A stretch of 64,000 nt of DNA, taken from Neobacillus mesonae. GTDB lineage: Bacteria; Bacillota; Bacilli; Bacillales; Cytobacillaceae. This document shows, one piece after another, positions 18,692 through 26,299 of the stretch. The stretch spans positions 62,001 through 126,000 of the forward strand of contig NZ_JAMBNQ010000010.1 in assembly GCF_023715155.1 (NCBI RefSeq), in the 5' to 3' direction. The number at the start of each line of letters is the position of its first letter. The first letter of the stretch is position 1. Position numbers and translations under genes: made by a program. The notes under the pieces were generated by a model. That model did not search any database. It was not told where the DNA came from and worked only from the letters and a program-made list of their open reading frames with translations.

Positions 18692-19239
18692 TTTCCTATC
18701 CCCCCAATCTTTACTCCTATATCTTATTTAAGAATGATTGTCGTCGAGAAAAGCAACCAATAAAAGTGGTTAAAACATCGCAATTACTACCTTGAGCATA
18801 AAATTAATTTGCTTAAAGCTATCATAAAACTTCCTTTGTCATTAAAAATAGTGACAGCTGTCATATGACTGCCAATAAGTACAGTAAAAAGTTATGACAT
18901 CTGCATGACTATTGTAACTACCGTACGTGACATCATAAGATTTATGATGCTTAAAGAGTAACTCCCATTGCAAATATAAGAATAGCCAGTCGCCCTTAGC
19001 TAGGAGCAGAGTTATATCCAAGTTTTAGGTTAATCAAGACTGGAAAAAGAACCCCATCATATGATATTCCATCAGTCAAATACTTCAAGATTAAAAGGGA
19101 GAGTACAACGAAATTTAGAATAAAATTACTTTATTTACCCCCATTGGAAATCTGTTCGGCGGAACTTAACTTCACCTTTACCTAAATGGAACTGATATAA
19201 ATGCTTATAATTTTAAATACGTTGGAAGGGGATAGAAAA
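18692..19239. other. Intergenic region with a palindrome, no gene
   Basis: Divergent promoter region of the sensor kinase and the DUF2269-like gene. TGACAGCTGTCA at 18852-18863 is a perfect 12-base palindrome, followed by further TATGAC/CATGAC motifs to 18910. This is a plausible operator of the neighbouring two-component system. No coding frame is supported. Confidence 0.45.
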
Positions 19240-19692
19240 ATGAACATACTATATGAAATTTTAGTCTTGCTTCATGTTCTAGCTGCCATTGTGGGGATAG
19301 GCCCGGCTTTTATTTTACCAGTCTTGGGCAAATCCGCGAAAACAGGGAGCCAACTTCGATTCATATTCGGAGTTATTCAGAGAATAAACAAGTTTCCTAA
19401 GACAGGTGGCATCACATTAATTGTAACAGGAATCTTATTAATGATTGTAGGAAAATTGGGGTTTTCCGTATTATGGCTAAATCTTTCTTTAATCCTATTT
19501 GTCATTATAGAAGTGATTATTATCGGATTCATTGAACCGAATATGAAGAAGATTGTCCAACTCGTCATGGCAAGTCAGGGCGAGAAATTCCCTGACGGAT
19601 ATGCGGAATCTATGAAAAGGATCATGCCTTTAGAGGGAACCGTACATTTGCTTACTTTTATCATTATTCTTCTAATGGTCATAAAACCATAA
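19240..19692 (+). CDS. DUF2269-like integral membrane protein
   Basis: 150 residues with four hydrophobic helices (about 5-25, 48-68, 73-95, 128-148). It fits the DUF2269/YphA-like group of small bacterial membrane proteins with an N-terminal LHVLAAIVGIGPAF motif; the His in the first helix is conserved in that group. No biochemical role is known. The ATG at 19240 follows GAAGGGGAT; an upstream in-frame ATG at 19201 lacks a site. It is followed after 71 bases by the GNAT-like pair on the same strand. Confidence 0.65.
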   Translation: MNILYEILVLLHVLAAIVGIGPAFILPVLGKSAKTGSQLRFIFGVIQRINKFPKTGGITLIVTGILLMIVGKLGFSVLWLNLSLILFVIIEVIIIGFIEPNMKKIVQLVMASQGEKFPDGYAESMKRIMPLEGTVHLLTFIIILLMVIKP

Positions 19693-19763
19693 GACTTATG
19701 GAAAGCTCCTGCCATTTCTTGGTCATAGCTTAGGGGAATATAACAAAGGAAGGTGTAACCAGA

Positions 19764-20300
19764 TTGAGTTATAAATATAGAAAATGCAATACGGAAGAAG
19801 ACTTTGAACACTTTTCAGAGTTTTATGTAAAGCGAAGACATCACACAAATCCTCCACTTGGCCTTTCGTATATATTAACTGATATTAGTTTGCTAATCCA
19901 ATTTGGACATATCATCCTAGGTTCTAATTTAAAAGGAGAACCCATTGGTTTTGTCAGCTATTTTTATGGAACTCCACAAAACGATTTTGAGGACCAAGAA
20001 ACATTATTAATCAATGTCGCAATGGTCGATCCTAAATATAGGAATTCAAGGGCGTTTATTCGCGGTTTTCAATTTTTGATAGATTCTGTTCTAGAATCTG
20101 AGTATTCCATTGATTATGTAACTTTTTATGCATTTCAAGACGACCTTTTTTTGCAAAAGCTATACTCTCAGTTTGCAACCGTAATTACCGAACAAGATCA
20201 TCCGCTAAAGAAGCAGGATGTTTATCGCGTATCCTTTAAAGATCTTTGTGCCTATTTAAAACCTTTCCGCAGGGAGAGGAGCGTTTCTTATGACCTATAA
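19764..20300 (+). CDS. GNAT-like protein, first of a paralogous pair
   Basis: 178 residues with a GNAT-like layout: strand EPIGFVSYFYG (about 60-70), strand LLINVAMVDPKYR (about 85-98), helix, then VTFYAFQDDLFLQKLYSQF. The acetyl-CoA loop RxxGxG/A is not recognisable; after PKYR comes NSRAFIRG, so catalysis in the classical way is uncertain. It starts at a TTG (19764) behind AAAGGAAGGTG and its end overlaps the second copy by 11 bases, so expression is likely coupled. The two copies align along their length (YGTPQNDFEDQETLLINVAM against YGLPENVFQNKEIVRIELLH). Target unknown. Confidence 0.55.
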   Translation: MSYKYRKCNTEEDFEHFSEFYVKRRHHTNPPLGLSYILTDISLLIQFGHIILGSNLKGEPIGFVSYFYGTPQNDFEDQETLLINVAMVDPKYRNSRAFIRGFQFLIDSVLESEYSIDYVTFYAFQDDLFLQKLYSQFATVITEQDHPLKKQDVYRVSFKDLCAYLKPFRRERSVSYDL

Positions 20301-20805
20301 GTTTCTCATTGCGAAAGAGGATGATTTGTTTGAAAAATATTTATTTTATATGGTAAAGCATAGAAAGTCAATAAATTCTTATTTTACTTTACAGCAAATC
20401 TATTTATTTTTACAAAGCCATCGTACCAATGGGGGTGCGATTGTTGCATTGGATAATGCAGAAGACATCATTGGTGCGGTTGGGTTAGTGTATGGTCTTC
20501 CAGAGAATGTTTTTCAAAATAAGGAGATTGTCCGTATTGAATTGCTTCATGTGAAAGAGGAATATCGCCATACATTCCTATTTTATAGAGGGGTGAAAAC
20601 GGTCATTCGCCATTTACAAGACAGCAAACCAACCGTAAAAGAAATTGAATTTTATATACCAAGCGGGCAGCCCCAACTGAGCAAGCTTTTAAATAAGATT
20701 GCCCCTTATAAGAATTCTGAGCAAACAAACTTTGGAGATGAAGATTATTATCATGTGCAGCTTGGGGATCTTTCTAACAAATTAGAAAAACTTGAAAGGA
20801 GGTGA
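20290..20805 (+). CDS. GNAT-like protein, second of a paralogous pair
   Basis: 171 residues, paralogous to the gene it overlaps. It has the same order of segments: AEDIIGAVGLVYGLP, then IVRIELLHVKEEYRHTFLFYRG, then VKEIEFYIPSGQPQLSKLLNKI. Again the acetyl-CoA phosphate loop is not canonical. Its last codons (ERR-stop) form the GAAAGGAGG ribosome site of the 28-codon peptide gene that follows two bases later, which ties the three into one translation-coupled unit. I cannot assign a substrate; acting on or with the peptide is a guess from context. Confidence 0.55.
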   Translation: MTYKFLIAKEDDLFEKYLFYMVKHRKSINSYFTLQQIYLFLQSHRTNGGAIVALDNAEDIIGAVGLVYGLPENVFQNKEIVRIELLHVKEEYRHTFLFYRGVKTVIRHLQDSKPTVKEIEFYIPSGQPQLSKLLNKIAPYKNSEQTNFGDEDYYHVQLGDLSNKLEKLERR

Positions 20806-20807
20806 AG

Positions 20808-20894
20808 ATGATGAAAACAATGCAGATAAGATTTATGTTAGGGCCTTATGCTCCTATTTCCACAAAGCTAGCCGGCGGAACTACGCGCCGCTAA
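20808..20894 (+). CDS. 28-residue peptide gene downstream of the GNAT pair
   Basis: ATG ATG at 20808/20811 directly follows GAAAGGAGGTGAAG, one of the strongest ribosome sites in the window. The peptide is basic; after MMKTMQIRFML it ends GPYAPISTKLAGGTTRR. It has no secretion signal, no cysteine and no membrane helix. It stops ahead of a long hairpin (20898-20961). The size, the strong site and the tight coupling to two GNAT-like genes suggest it is made; the role is unknown. Alternatives are a leader peptide governing the hairpin or a precursor of a modified peptide. Confidence 0.5.
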   Translation: MMKTMQIRFMLGPYAPISTKLAGGTTRR

Positions 20895-20897
20895 ACC

Positions 20898-20961
20898 AAA
20901 AGGAATTCTAAGCTTTCAGGGCTCGCTGAAAAAGGGAGCCTTGAATTTTCAGAGTTCCTTT
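20898..20961 (+). repeat. Long imperfect hairpin after the peptide gene
   Basis: Left arm AAAGGAATTCTAAGC... (26 bases) pairs with right arm ending ...AGAGTTCCTTT, with most positions matching. An inner GGCTC/GAGCC stem is followed by TTGAATTTTC. It may act as terminator or attenuator of the GNAT-peptide unit; a TTTTTCTT tract lies 12 bases beyond. Confidence 0.65.
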
Positions 20962-21007
20962 AAACTCTCCCGTTTTTCTTATCACTTTAGTTCGTTATTG
21001 AAGTAAA

Positions 21008-21078
21008 TAGATAAAGGCAAACTTTCGAAAGATTGGGACGCACAGCTACAGGTCTAAGATGACTGAGTTACCTAAAAT
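21008..21078 (+). promoter_or_regulatory. Cyclic-di-GMP-I (GEMM) riboswitch-like leader
   Basis: The conserved GEMM-I elements appear in order: AAGGCAAAC, the CGAAAG tetraloop, GGGACGCACAGC, GGTCTAAG and GAGTTACC. The P3 arm appears unusually short (AG-ATGA-CT). The aptamer ends about 16 bases before the ribosome site of the SinI-like gene. No terminator is seen between them, so control could be at translation initiation. Confidence 0.75.
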
Positions 21079-21103
21079 AGTACATAATTTTTGGGGGAAT
21101 ATT

Positions 21104-21223
21104 ATGAATGAAAGTACTAGTGAAGAAGAATTAGATGAAGAATGGGTAGAACTTATTAAAATGACTCTTGATTTAGGAATATCAGCTGATGAAATTAGAA
21201 CTTTTCTAAATAAGTCTTCTTGA
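21104..21223 (+). CDS. SinI-family anti-repressor, 39 residues
   Basis: The tiny protein contains the SinI helix-turn-helix partner motif: LDEEWVELIKMTLDLGISADEIRTFL aligns with SinI LDQEWVELMVEAKEANISPEEIRKYL over the dimerisation hook. SinI binds the repressor SinR and frees biofilm-matrix genes; this paralogue should bind SinR or a SinR-like protein. GGGGG lies six bases before the ATG and a terminator follows the stop. It has its own riboswitch leader, so it is an independent unit. No sinR-like gene is next to it. Confidence 0.8.
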   Translation: MNESTSEEELDEEWVELIKMTLDLGISADEIRTFLNKSS

Positions 21224-21246
21224 TCTCTACGAGGTCTTTTTTTTTT
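21222..21246 (+). terminator. Terminator of the SinI-like gene
   Basis: GATCTC pairs with GAGGTC (one G-U) followed by ten T. Confidence 0.8.
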
Positions 21247-21540
21247 GCACACTTTTCATCAAATAATTAACTATCTTATAAACAGTAATCCTACCATCTA
21301 AATCTCCTCCTCCTGATTCTTGTTGGATAAGACCAAAGCTCCTCTCGATTGAAAAGGGCTTTTTCCTTCTTTTAATTCATTCCAAAAATAAATGTCTTAA
21401 TCTTTTTGTGCCCTCAAATGCATAGCAGACATCCAGAACCTCATTCGTCCTTCATAAGCATGTGGAAAATAAGCATATTCCACAAAATCTGTATTTGGCA
21501 ATTAGGAAATGCTATAAACTTCAGTATGTTTTATGAATGC
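21247..21540. other. No supported gene
   Basis: Spacer between two terminators. A minus-strand frame near 21250-21360 (GGGDLDGRITVYKIVNYLM) is open but has no start site or recognisable family. Confidence 0.4.
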
Positions 21541-21596
21541 AAAAAGAGCCTAAAACACGCAAGTAGTGCATAAAAACTTGCATATTTTAGGCTCTA
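21541..21596 (-). terminator. Terminator of the alpha/beta hydrolase gene
   Basis: AGAGCCTAAAA/TTTTAGGCTCT outer stem with an inner TGCAAGT-type stem and a TTTTTGC tail on the minus strand. Confidence 0.8.
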
Positions 21597-21663
21597 AGCA
21601 TTAATTCTCTATTGTGCTAAAGCACCCGTTTAAGTACATCATTTCACAAACTTAACTCCTACA

Positions 21664-22488
21664 TCAAATATGATGAAGAGACTCTTCAATTCGATCCAAC
21701 CATTCATTTACTAAATTATTGAAAAGCTGTGGTTGTTCAATTTGCAAATTATGACCTGCTTTATCTAATACAGCAAATGTTCCTCGTGAGTACTTGTTTA
21801 TTAGATCAAGTGCATCTTTGTATCCAACAGAAGAGTCTTGTCTTCCTAAGAGGAATACACTGGGTTTATTAAAATCAGATTGGTCAATCTCAAAAGTAAA
21901 CCCATATTTATTCTTTACCTTATTTAAAAACTTTTCATCTGCAATTTTACATCCGCTTAAAACTTCCTCATTGTATCTTAACCAAGTATACTCATCAAGA
22001 ACAACATTATTGTTTCTAAAATACTCCAATTCTTTCTTCGATAATTTTCCAATAAATCTTTCATCTGATTTCAATATTTTATGTTCCTCAATTGTTCTTT
22101 TTTCAGGAAATGGAATAATAACAGGACAAATAAATGCCGCACCAAGTACTTTTTCTTTTTGCTTTTGAATAACGCCCCTAGCTAGGTAGCCGCCGTAAGA
22201 TTCTCCAGCGATTAAGTATTCTTGGTTAGGAATTATATCTTGAATAAATTCTAAAACAGCATCCAGCATTTCATCAGAACTAGTTATGTCATTATAATTT
22301 TTTGTTAATCCCATACCCGGGAGATCAATATAAATACGTCTCCATCCATCCCTCTTTGTAAATATAGGTTCCATACATCCAGTCATTAATCTATGGTCGG
22401 GAGAATAACCGTGTATCATTAAGATTGGTTTACCTTCCCCAAAATCTTCATAATGTATTTCTGCTTGACTAACTTTGCAATATGCCAT
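21664..22488 (-). CDS. Alpha/beta-fold hydrolase
   Basis: 274 residues. Oxyanion-hole motif MIHGYSPDH, nucleophile elbow AGESYGGYL (Ser97), acid in LLGRQDSSVGY and His in KAGHNLQIEQP complete the catalytic triad of the hydrolase superfamily. Close types include haloperoxidase/esterase-like cytosolic enzymes; the substrate cannot be deduced. The start at 22488 follows AAAGAGAGATGG; the 64 codons upstream in frame lack family similarity. The terminator downstream and a non-coding region upstream make it monocistronic. Confidence 0.88.
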   Translation of the reverse strand: MAYCKVSQAEIHYEDFGEGKPILMIHGYSPDHRLMTGCMEPIFTKRDGWRRIYIDLPGMGLTKNYNDITSSDEMLDAVLEFIQDIIPNQEYLIAGESYGGYLARGVIQKQKEKVLGAAFICPVIIPFPEKRTIEEHKILKSDERFIGKLSKKELEYFRNNNVVLDEYTWLRYNEEVLSGCKIADEKFLNKVKNKYGFTFEIDQSDFNKPSVFLLGRQDSSVGYKDALDLINKYSRGTFAVLDKAGHNLQIEQPQLFNNLVNEWLDRIEESLHHI

Positions 22489-22793
22489 AATCCATCTCTC
22501 TTTCTTAAAAAGTAAAACAATCTTAGCTGAAATTATATAATAGAATATTCCCTGTGTTAAATTTCTTGTTCCACTAATCTGACCCGTTAGTGCAGTAAGC
22601 ATCTCTTTACTAATTTGAATAAATATTAGTGTGTATACAGGTTTACCATTAAGTAATGATTCATTTAGAATAATAAACATACTGCCAAAACATACATCTG
22701 TTAATTGCCAGAAACAACAAAATCTTCATTTACATTAATAGGTTCAGAAACCTTAATTTTAAATTCTCTCATCTTACTTTTTAGCTGAACTAA
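22489..22793. other. No gene seen
   Basis: About 300 bases upstream of the hydrolase. AT-rich; no ribosome site, family match or strong hairpin noticed. Confidence 0.4.
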
Positions 22794-22985
22794 TTATTTT
22801 CGCAATTCCTTTAATTTTAATTCAATAAAATTCAATGTGCGTGTTACACTACAGTCTTTTTCAAGAATTTGTATCAAATATGTTGTGTAAATATAGTCAA
22901 CGATAAGGTTCTCCTCAGCTTCGTGTATTGGCGCCTTCACTATGATTGTCTCCTCTTTTATTAAATGGTTGGAATCTAATAACAT
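22794..22985 (-). CDS. Possible small or truncated hypothetical protein
   Basis: 63-codon frame whose middle, PIHEAEENLIVDYIYTTYLIQILEKDC, reads like the helical N-terminus of small Bacillus conserved proteins of about 120 residues (a YhjD-like style). The tail FIELKLKELRK is short and may be a truncation. There is no convincing ribosome site before the ATG at 22985. It may be a gene fragment rather than a functional gene. Confidence 0.3.
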   Translation of the reverse strand: MLLDSNHLIKEETIIVKAPIHEAEENLIVDYIYTTYLIQILEKDCSVTRTLNFIELKLKELRK

Positions 22986-23297
22986 ACACTAGTTTTTAGG
23001 ATATTTGTTGTTTTAACTTTCCTATACATTTTGTTTTTACCTTATGCAATGAGGTTAATCAATCATGAAATTTTCCTTTTTTTATTTTACCAATCAGTTT
23101 ATTTTCTTTGAAAAATAAACTGATTGTGCTTAGAATGTTAGAAAGATAATAAAACCCATCTCATTTTTATTCTAGTCCTCACTTAATCAATTAACTTTGT
23201 TATATTAAAAGCAAATTGGGATTAGCTAGTAAAAAAAGAAAATGAATAATATTTAATCGTTAGAATAACTTAAAACAACTTTAAATCAAAATGGAAA
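22986..23297. other. No gene seen
   Basis: AT-rich spacer. AATCAGTTTATTTTC/GAAAATAAACTGATT at about 23091-23125 is a strong perfect inverted repeat followed by no T-run, so it could be a terminator relic or a protein site. Confidence 0.45.
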
Positions 23298-23336
23298 TAA
23301 AAAAGCAGCTATGGTAACCATGGCTACTTTTTCTGT
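23298..23336 (-). terminator. Terminator of the coiled-coil hypothetical gene
   Basis: GTAGCCATGG/CCATAGCTGC hairpin with TTTTTTA on the minus strand, overlapping the stop codon. Confidence 0.75.
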
Positions 23337-23668
23337 AAGTTTGAAACAAATTCAATCAAAGAATTGAGCTTTTCTTTGAGCTTATCGTATTCTGCTTTAA
23401 ATTCTTCATATTGCTGCTTATCACTTTTCTTCTCAGTTAAAAAATTTATGACCTCGTCATAAGTCAAATTGCTTTTAGATATGTTGGGGGATTCCGGCTC
23501 TTTAACCTCATTAAAGTGGTCTTCGTTGTGTTTACTTTTCACTAAACCCTTTAAATCCATCAATTTCTTTACGGAGTTTCTTATTCCACCTGAACCCCAC
23601 CGATCCAGCAGTTCGATTAATTTGGCAGCAACCGGGGCCGGAGCCTTTTCTACATTTTTTAAAAACAA
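23324..23668 (-). CDS. Hypothetical protein with C-terminal coiled coil
   Basis: About 114 residues, unrecognised. The N-terminal 40 residues are amphipathic (KLIELLDRWGSGGIRNSVKKLMDLKGL), a charged linker follows, and the last 40 (EEFKAEYDKLKEKLNSLIEFVSNLQ) have the heptad look of a coiled coil. The start is uncertain: TTG at 23668 lacks a clear site, and the frame remains open to about 23720 without an ATG. A good terminator at its end supports transcription. No function is proposed. Confidence 0.45.
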   Translation of the reverse strand: MFLKNVEKAPAPVAAKLIELLDRWGSGGIRNSVKKLMDLKGLVKSKHNEDHFNEVKEPESPNISKSNLTYDEVINFLTEKKSDKQQYEEFKAEYDKLKEKLNSLIEFVSNLQKK

Positions 23669-23728
23669 CTTTGAAATTAAACAAAAAGGCCAATCCCAGC
23701 TGTATAGGATTGAACCTTTTTATTCCCC

Positions 23729-24226
23729 TTAATGACTTAGACCTTGGCTTAGTTTTCCAGTAATCTTCTCAATTTCAACCTCAAACAATTCTGTTTTTGC
23801 TAAGGCTGGATACCCTTTTTCAAAAGACCATTCCGGTTTTCCATACTTTTCAAGCAGCCGGTCGTAAAACCATTCTTTTTTGGCATCATCTTCAATATGA
23901 TGAATTTTTCCAAAAAGAACCACGCTGGTATAAACAAGGGCGGACTGGCAGGCATATTTTTTACCAGGATGTAAATCACCCATTTCACTCACTTCAATAC
24001 AAATATTTGGATTCTGCTTAATATTTGTCCAGAAATGGCTTTCCCGTAAATTTCCTATATGAAGATACAGCTTTGTTCCTTCCTCATATACATACACAAA
24101 TGGAATCACATATGGAAAGCCGTCCTCTCCTGTTGTTCCGACATGTGCTACTTTACCCATTTTTAAGAATTGATAGGCCTGTTCTTCAGAGATTTCCCGC
24201 TTTTTGTTCTGAATCTCTCCTCTCAT
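23729..24226 (-). CDS. Flavin-binding split-barrel protein (NimA / pyridoxamine-oxidase-like)
   Basis: 165 residues of the FMN-binding split-barrel superfamily, in the group that includes nitroimidazole resistance NimA-like proteins and pyridoxamine 5'-phosphate oxidase relatives. Characteristic segments are KVAHVGTTGEDGFPYVIPFVYVYE, HIGNLRESHFW and NICIEVSE, followed by YTSVVLFGKIHHIED. It probably binds FMN (or heme or F420 in relatives) as a homodimer. AAAGGAG stands nine bases before the ATG. Its substrate is unknown. Confidence 0.85.
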   Translation of the reverse strand: MRGEIQNKKREISEEQAYQFLKMGKVAHVGTTGEDGFPYVIPFVYVYEEGTKLYLHIGNLRESHFWTNIKQNPNICIEVSEMGDLHPGKKYACQSALVYTSVVLFGKIHHIEDDAKKEWFYDRLLEKYGKPEWSFEKGYPALAKTELFEVEIEKITGKLSQGLSH

Positions 24227-24278
24227 CCCCGCTTCACTCCTTTAGCAATTTTCTAAATCAGTCCGGACAAACATTTCT

Positions 24279-25034
24279 TTAACTTACAAGCAGCAATGCT
24301 GCTGCAGCGATGGGTGTTATCACCATAGCACCCTTTAATACCGGCTGTGGTGCTAGTGATGTAAATTTTGCCCCGGCGTATGACCCAATCATCGTTCCGG
24401 CCACTACTTCAAATAATAGTTTAAAGTCCAGAAATCCTTGAAAATAGTATCCAACTCCCCCTGCCACAGCAATCGGTAAAATGACAAGCATGGTCGTTCC
24501 TACCGATTGTTTGATGGAAAGTCCCATAATAACAAGCAGGCCGATTTGAATGAACGGAGCGGCACCAATTCCAAAAGTTCCGGACATTAATCCGGTGATA
24601 ATTCCAACAATTGCTGCGTTCCTCACAAAATCCCAATTCAATCCGGATTTTTCTAGGTTTCGTTTCACCATTGGCTTTTGAAAAATAAACAGGCGTACGA
24701 CCAATATAACAGCTGATAAAAATAACATCGCTGCTGTTAACCAATGCAGTGAGTGTACAGGTATCATCCCTGAAAGCTTTGATCCTATATAAGAACAAAT
24801 CGAGCCAAATGCACCTACAATAACACCTGTTTTAACAGAAATATTCCCCTGGCGAAAATGGCTGTATGTTCCGGACAACGTTGTAAACACCATTGCAGCA
24901 AGCGCTGTACCTAAAGCGGTATGGATAGGCACTCCAAACACAACGGTTAAAATGGCAATGATAAAACCCGATCCACCGGCTCCAATAAATCCTAATAATA
25001 TTCCCATGACAAACATCGTCAGTGTTATAGCCAT
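24279..25034 (-). CDS. TSUP-family (TauE/SafE) sulfite/sulfonate exporter-like protein
   Basis: 251 residues, eight hydrophobic helices in two repeats, each beginning with the glycine-rich TSUP motif (GILLGFIGAGGSGFIIAIL and GLMSGTFGIGAAPFIQIGL). The family moves organosulfur compounds or sulfite. The second of two close ATGs (25034) gives normal spacing to GGGGGGAGGG. It is divergent from a LysR regulator at 25255, the typical layout of a regulator and its target, so control by that LysR is likely. Confidence 0.88.
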   Translation of the reverse strand: MAITLTMFVMGILLGFIGAGGSGFIIAILTVVFGVPIHTALGTALAAMVFTTLSGTYSHFRQGNISVKTGVIVGAFGSICSYIGSKLSGMIPVHSLHWLTAAMLFLSAVILVVRLFIFQKPMVKRNLEKSGLNWDFVRNAAIVGIITGLMSGTFGIGAAPFIQIGLLVIMGLSIKQSVGTTMLVILPIAVAGGVGYYFQGFLDFKLLFEVVAGTMIGSYAGAKFTSLAPQPVLKGAMVITPIAAAALLLVS

Positions 25035-25254
25035 CTTCATCCCTCCCCCCTTTTTAGCATACCTCTAGATACCGTTCCAAGAAAAGTCTGACATATTCCC
25101 CTATTCAAAATAATTTATTTTACAAGGATACTTCCCTTCTCATTTAAAAAATTAATGCTAAAAACGCATTAATTTAATGCAAATTAACAATTAGAAGTTA
25201 TGTAAAAAGGAGAGTATTATAATAAGAGTAGTTTAAAACTTATGAGGTATTAAA

Positions 25255-26136
25255 ATGGAATGGGACCAGATCAATTATTTTCAAACCGTAGCAAAGGTTC
25301 AGCATATAACAAAAGCTGCTAAACATTTATCCATTTCACAGCCCGCCCTCAGCCGGTCCATTGCAAAACTGGAAAATGAATTAGGGGTGCAGCTTTTTGA
25401 CCGGAAAGGCAGGAATATTTATTTAAATCGATATGGAGTTATGTTTTTACGGCGTGTGGAGCAATCCATTAAGGAAATCGAAACAGGAAAACAAGAAATC
25501 TGGGATGAAATTCATCCCGATTATGGAACCATTTCCTTATCCTTTATCCCTTCCCTTGGGATAAGTATTGTTCCTGAAATATTAAGTGCCTATCATAAAA
25601 TGCATGCGAATGTGAAATTTCAATTACACCAGGCTTCCAACAAAGAAATTGTGGATCAAATCAAAGCAAGAAAAATTGACTTGGCTCTTATTGCACTGCT
25701 TCACGAAGATGAAGAGGTGATTTGGCAGCCCCTCTTAACCGAAGAGCTATTTCTGATTGTTTCTATCGACCATAAGCTTGCTGCCTATGATGAAATTGAA
25801 CTGAAACGAATTCAAAATGAACCATTTATTGCTTTTAAGGATGTGAATGAGCTTCAGACCATTATAAATCATTTATGCCATAAAGCTGGCTTCTCTCCGA
25901 AGGTTGTATTTGAAGGAGAGGACATTGGAACAGTGTCTGGCTTAGTTGGTGCAAAATTGGGGGTATCCCTGGTGCCCGATATACAAGTGTTAGATAAAAC
26001 CAAGGTCAAACTGATTCGGGTAAAAGAACCAATCTGCAATCGGCAAATTGGGGTCGCATCGTTAAAAGACAGTTATTCATCACCCGTTGTTGAACGGTTT
26101 ATTCAATTTATACATCGATTTTTTCAAATCAAATAA
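25255..26136 (+). CDS. LysR-family transcriptional regulator
   Basis: 293 residues. The N-terminal winged HTH (HITKAAKHLSISQPALSRSIAKLENELGVQLFDR) is diagnostic; residues about 90-290 form the effector-binding domain (DLALIALLHEDEEVIWQPLL, GAKLGVSLVPDIQV). It resembles CynR/CidR-type regulators. It stands divergent from the TSUP exporter and codirectional with an MFS transporter 160 bases downstream, so either transporter may be its target. Effector unknown. Confidence 0.92.
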   Translation: MEWDQINYFQTVAKVQHITKAAKHLSISQPALSRSIAKLENELGVQLFDRKGRNIYLNRYGVMFLRRVEQSIKEIETGKQEIWDEIHPDYGTISLSFIPSLGISIVPEILSAYHKMHANVKFQLHQASNKEIVDQIKARKIDLALIALLHEDEEVIWQPLLTEELFLIVSIDHKLAAYDEIELKRIQNEPFIAFKDVNELQTIINHLCHKAGFSPKVVFEGEDIGTVSGLVGAKLGVSLVPDIQVLDKTKVKLIRVKEPICNRQIGVASLKDSYSSPVVERFIQFIHRFFQIK

Positions 26137-26299
26137 AGTCAAACTTCTATCAGAGGGGAGTTCTTCTTATCCCCGCTGATGGTTAGTTGAACCAATCTGA
26201 CCTTTTTGGGCTTAACCTCCTTTAACCTTTTGTACAAAAAGGGTTCTATAATGGAGGTTGTACTGCCTGTTAAGGCGGAATGAGGAGTGCGCATAAAAA

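Noticed and set aside
20808-20894. Typical RiPP precursor (lanthipeptide, lasso or sactipeptide)
   Set aside because: No Cys, no leader motif such as GG followed by a core, and no cyclase, radical SAM or lanthionine synthase nearby.
21250-21360. Minus-strand gene reading GGGDLDGRITVYKIVNYLM
   Set aside because: No start, no ribosome site and no family recognised; likely chance.
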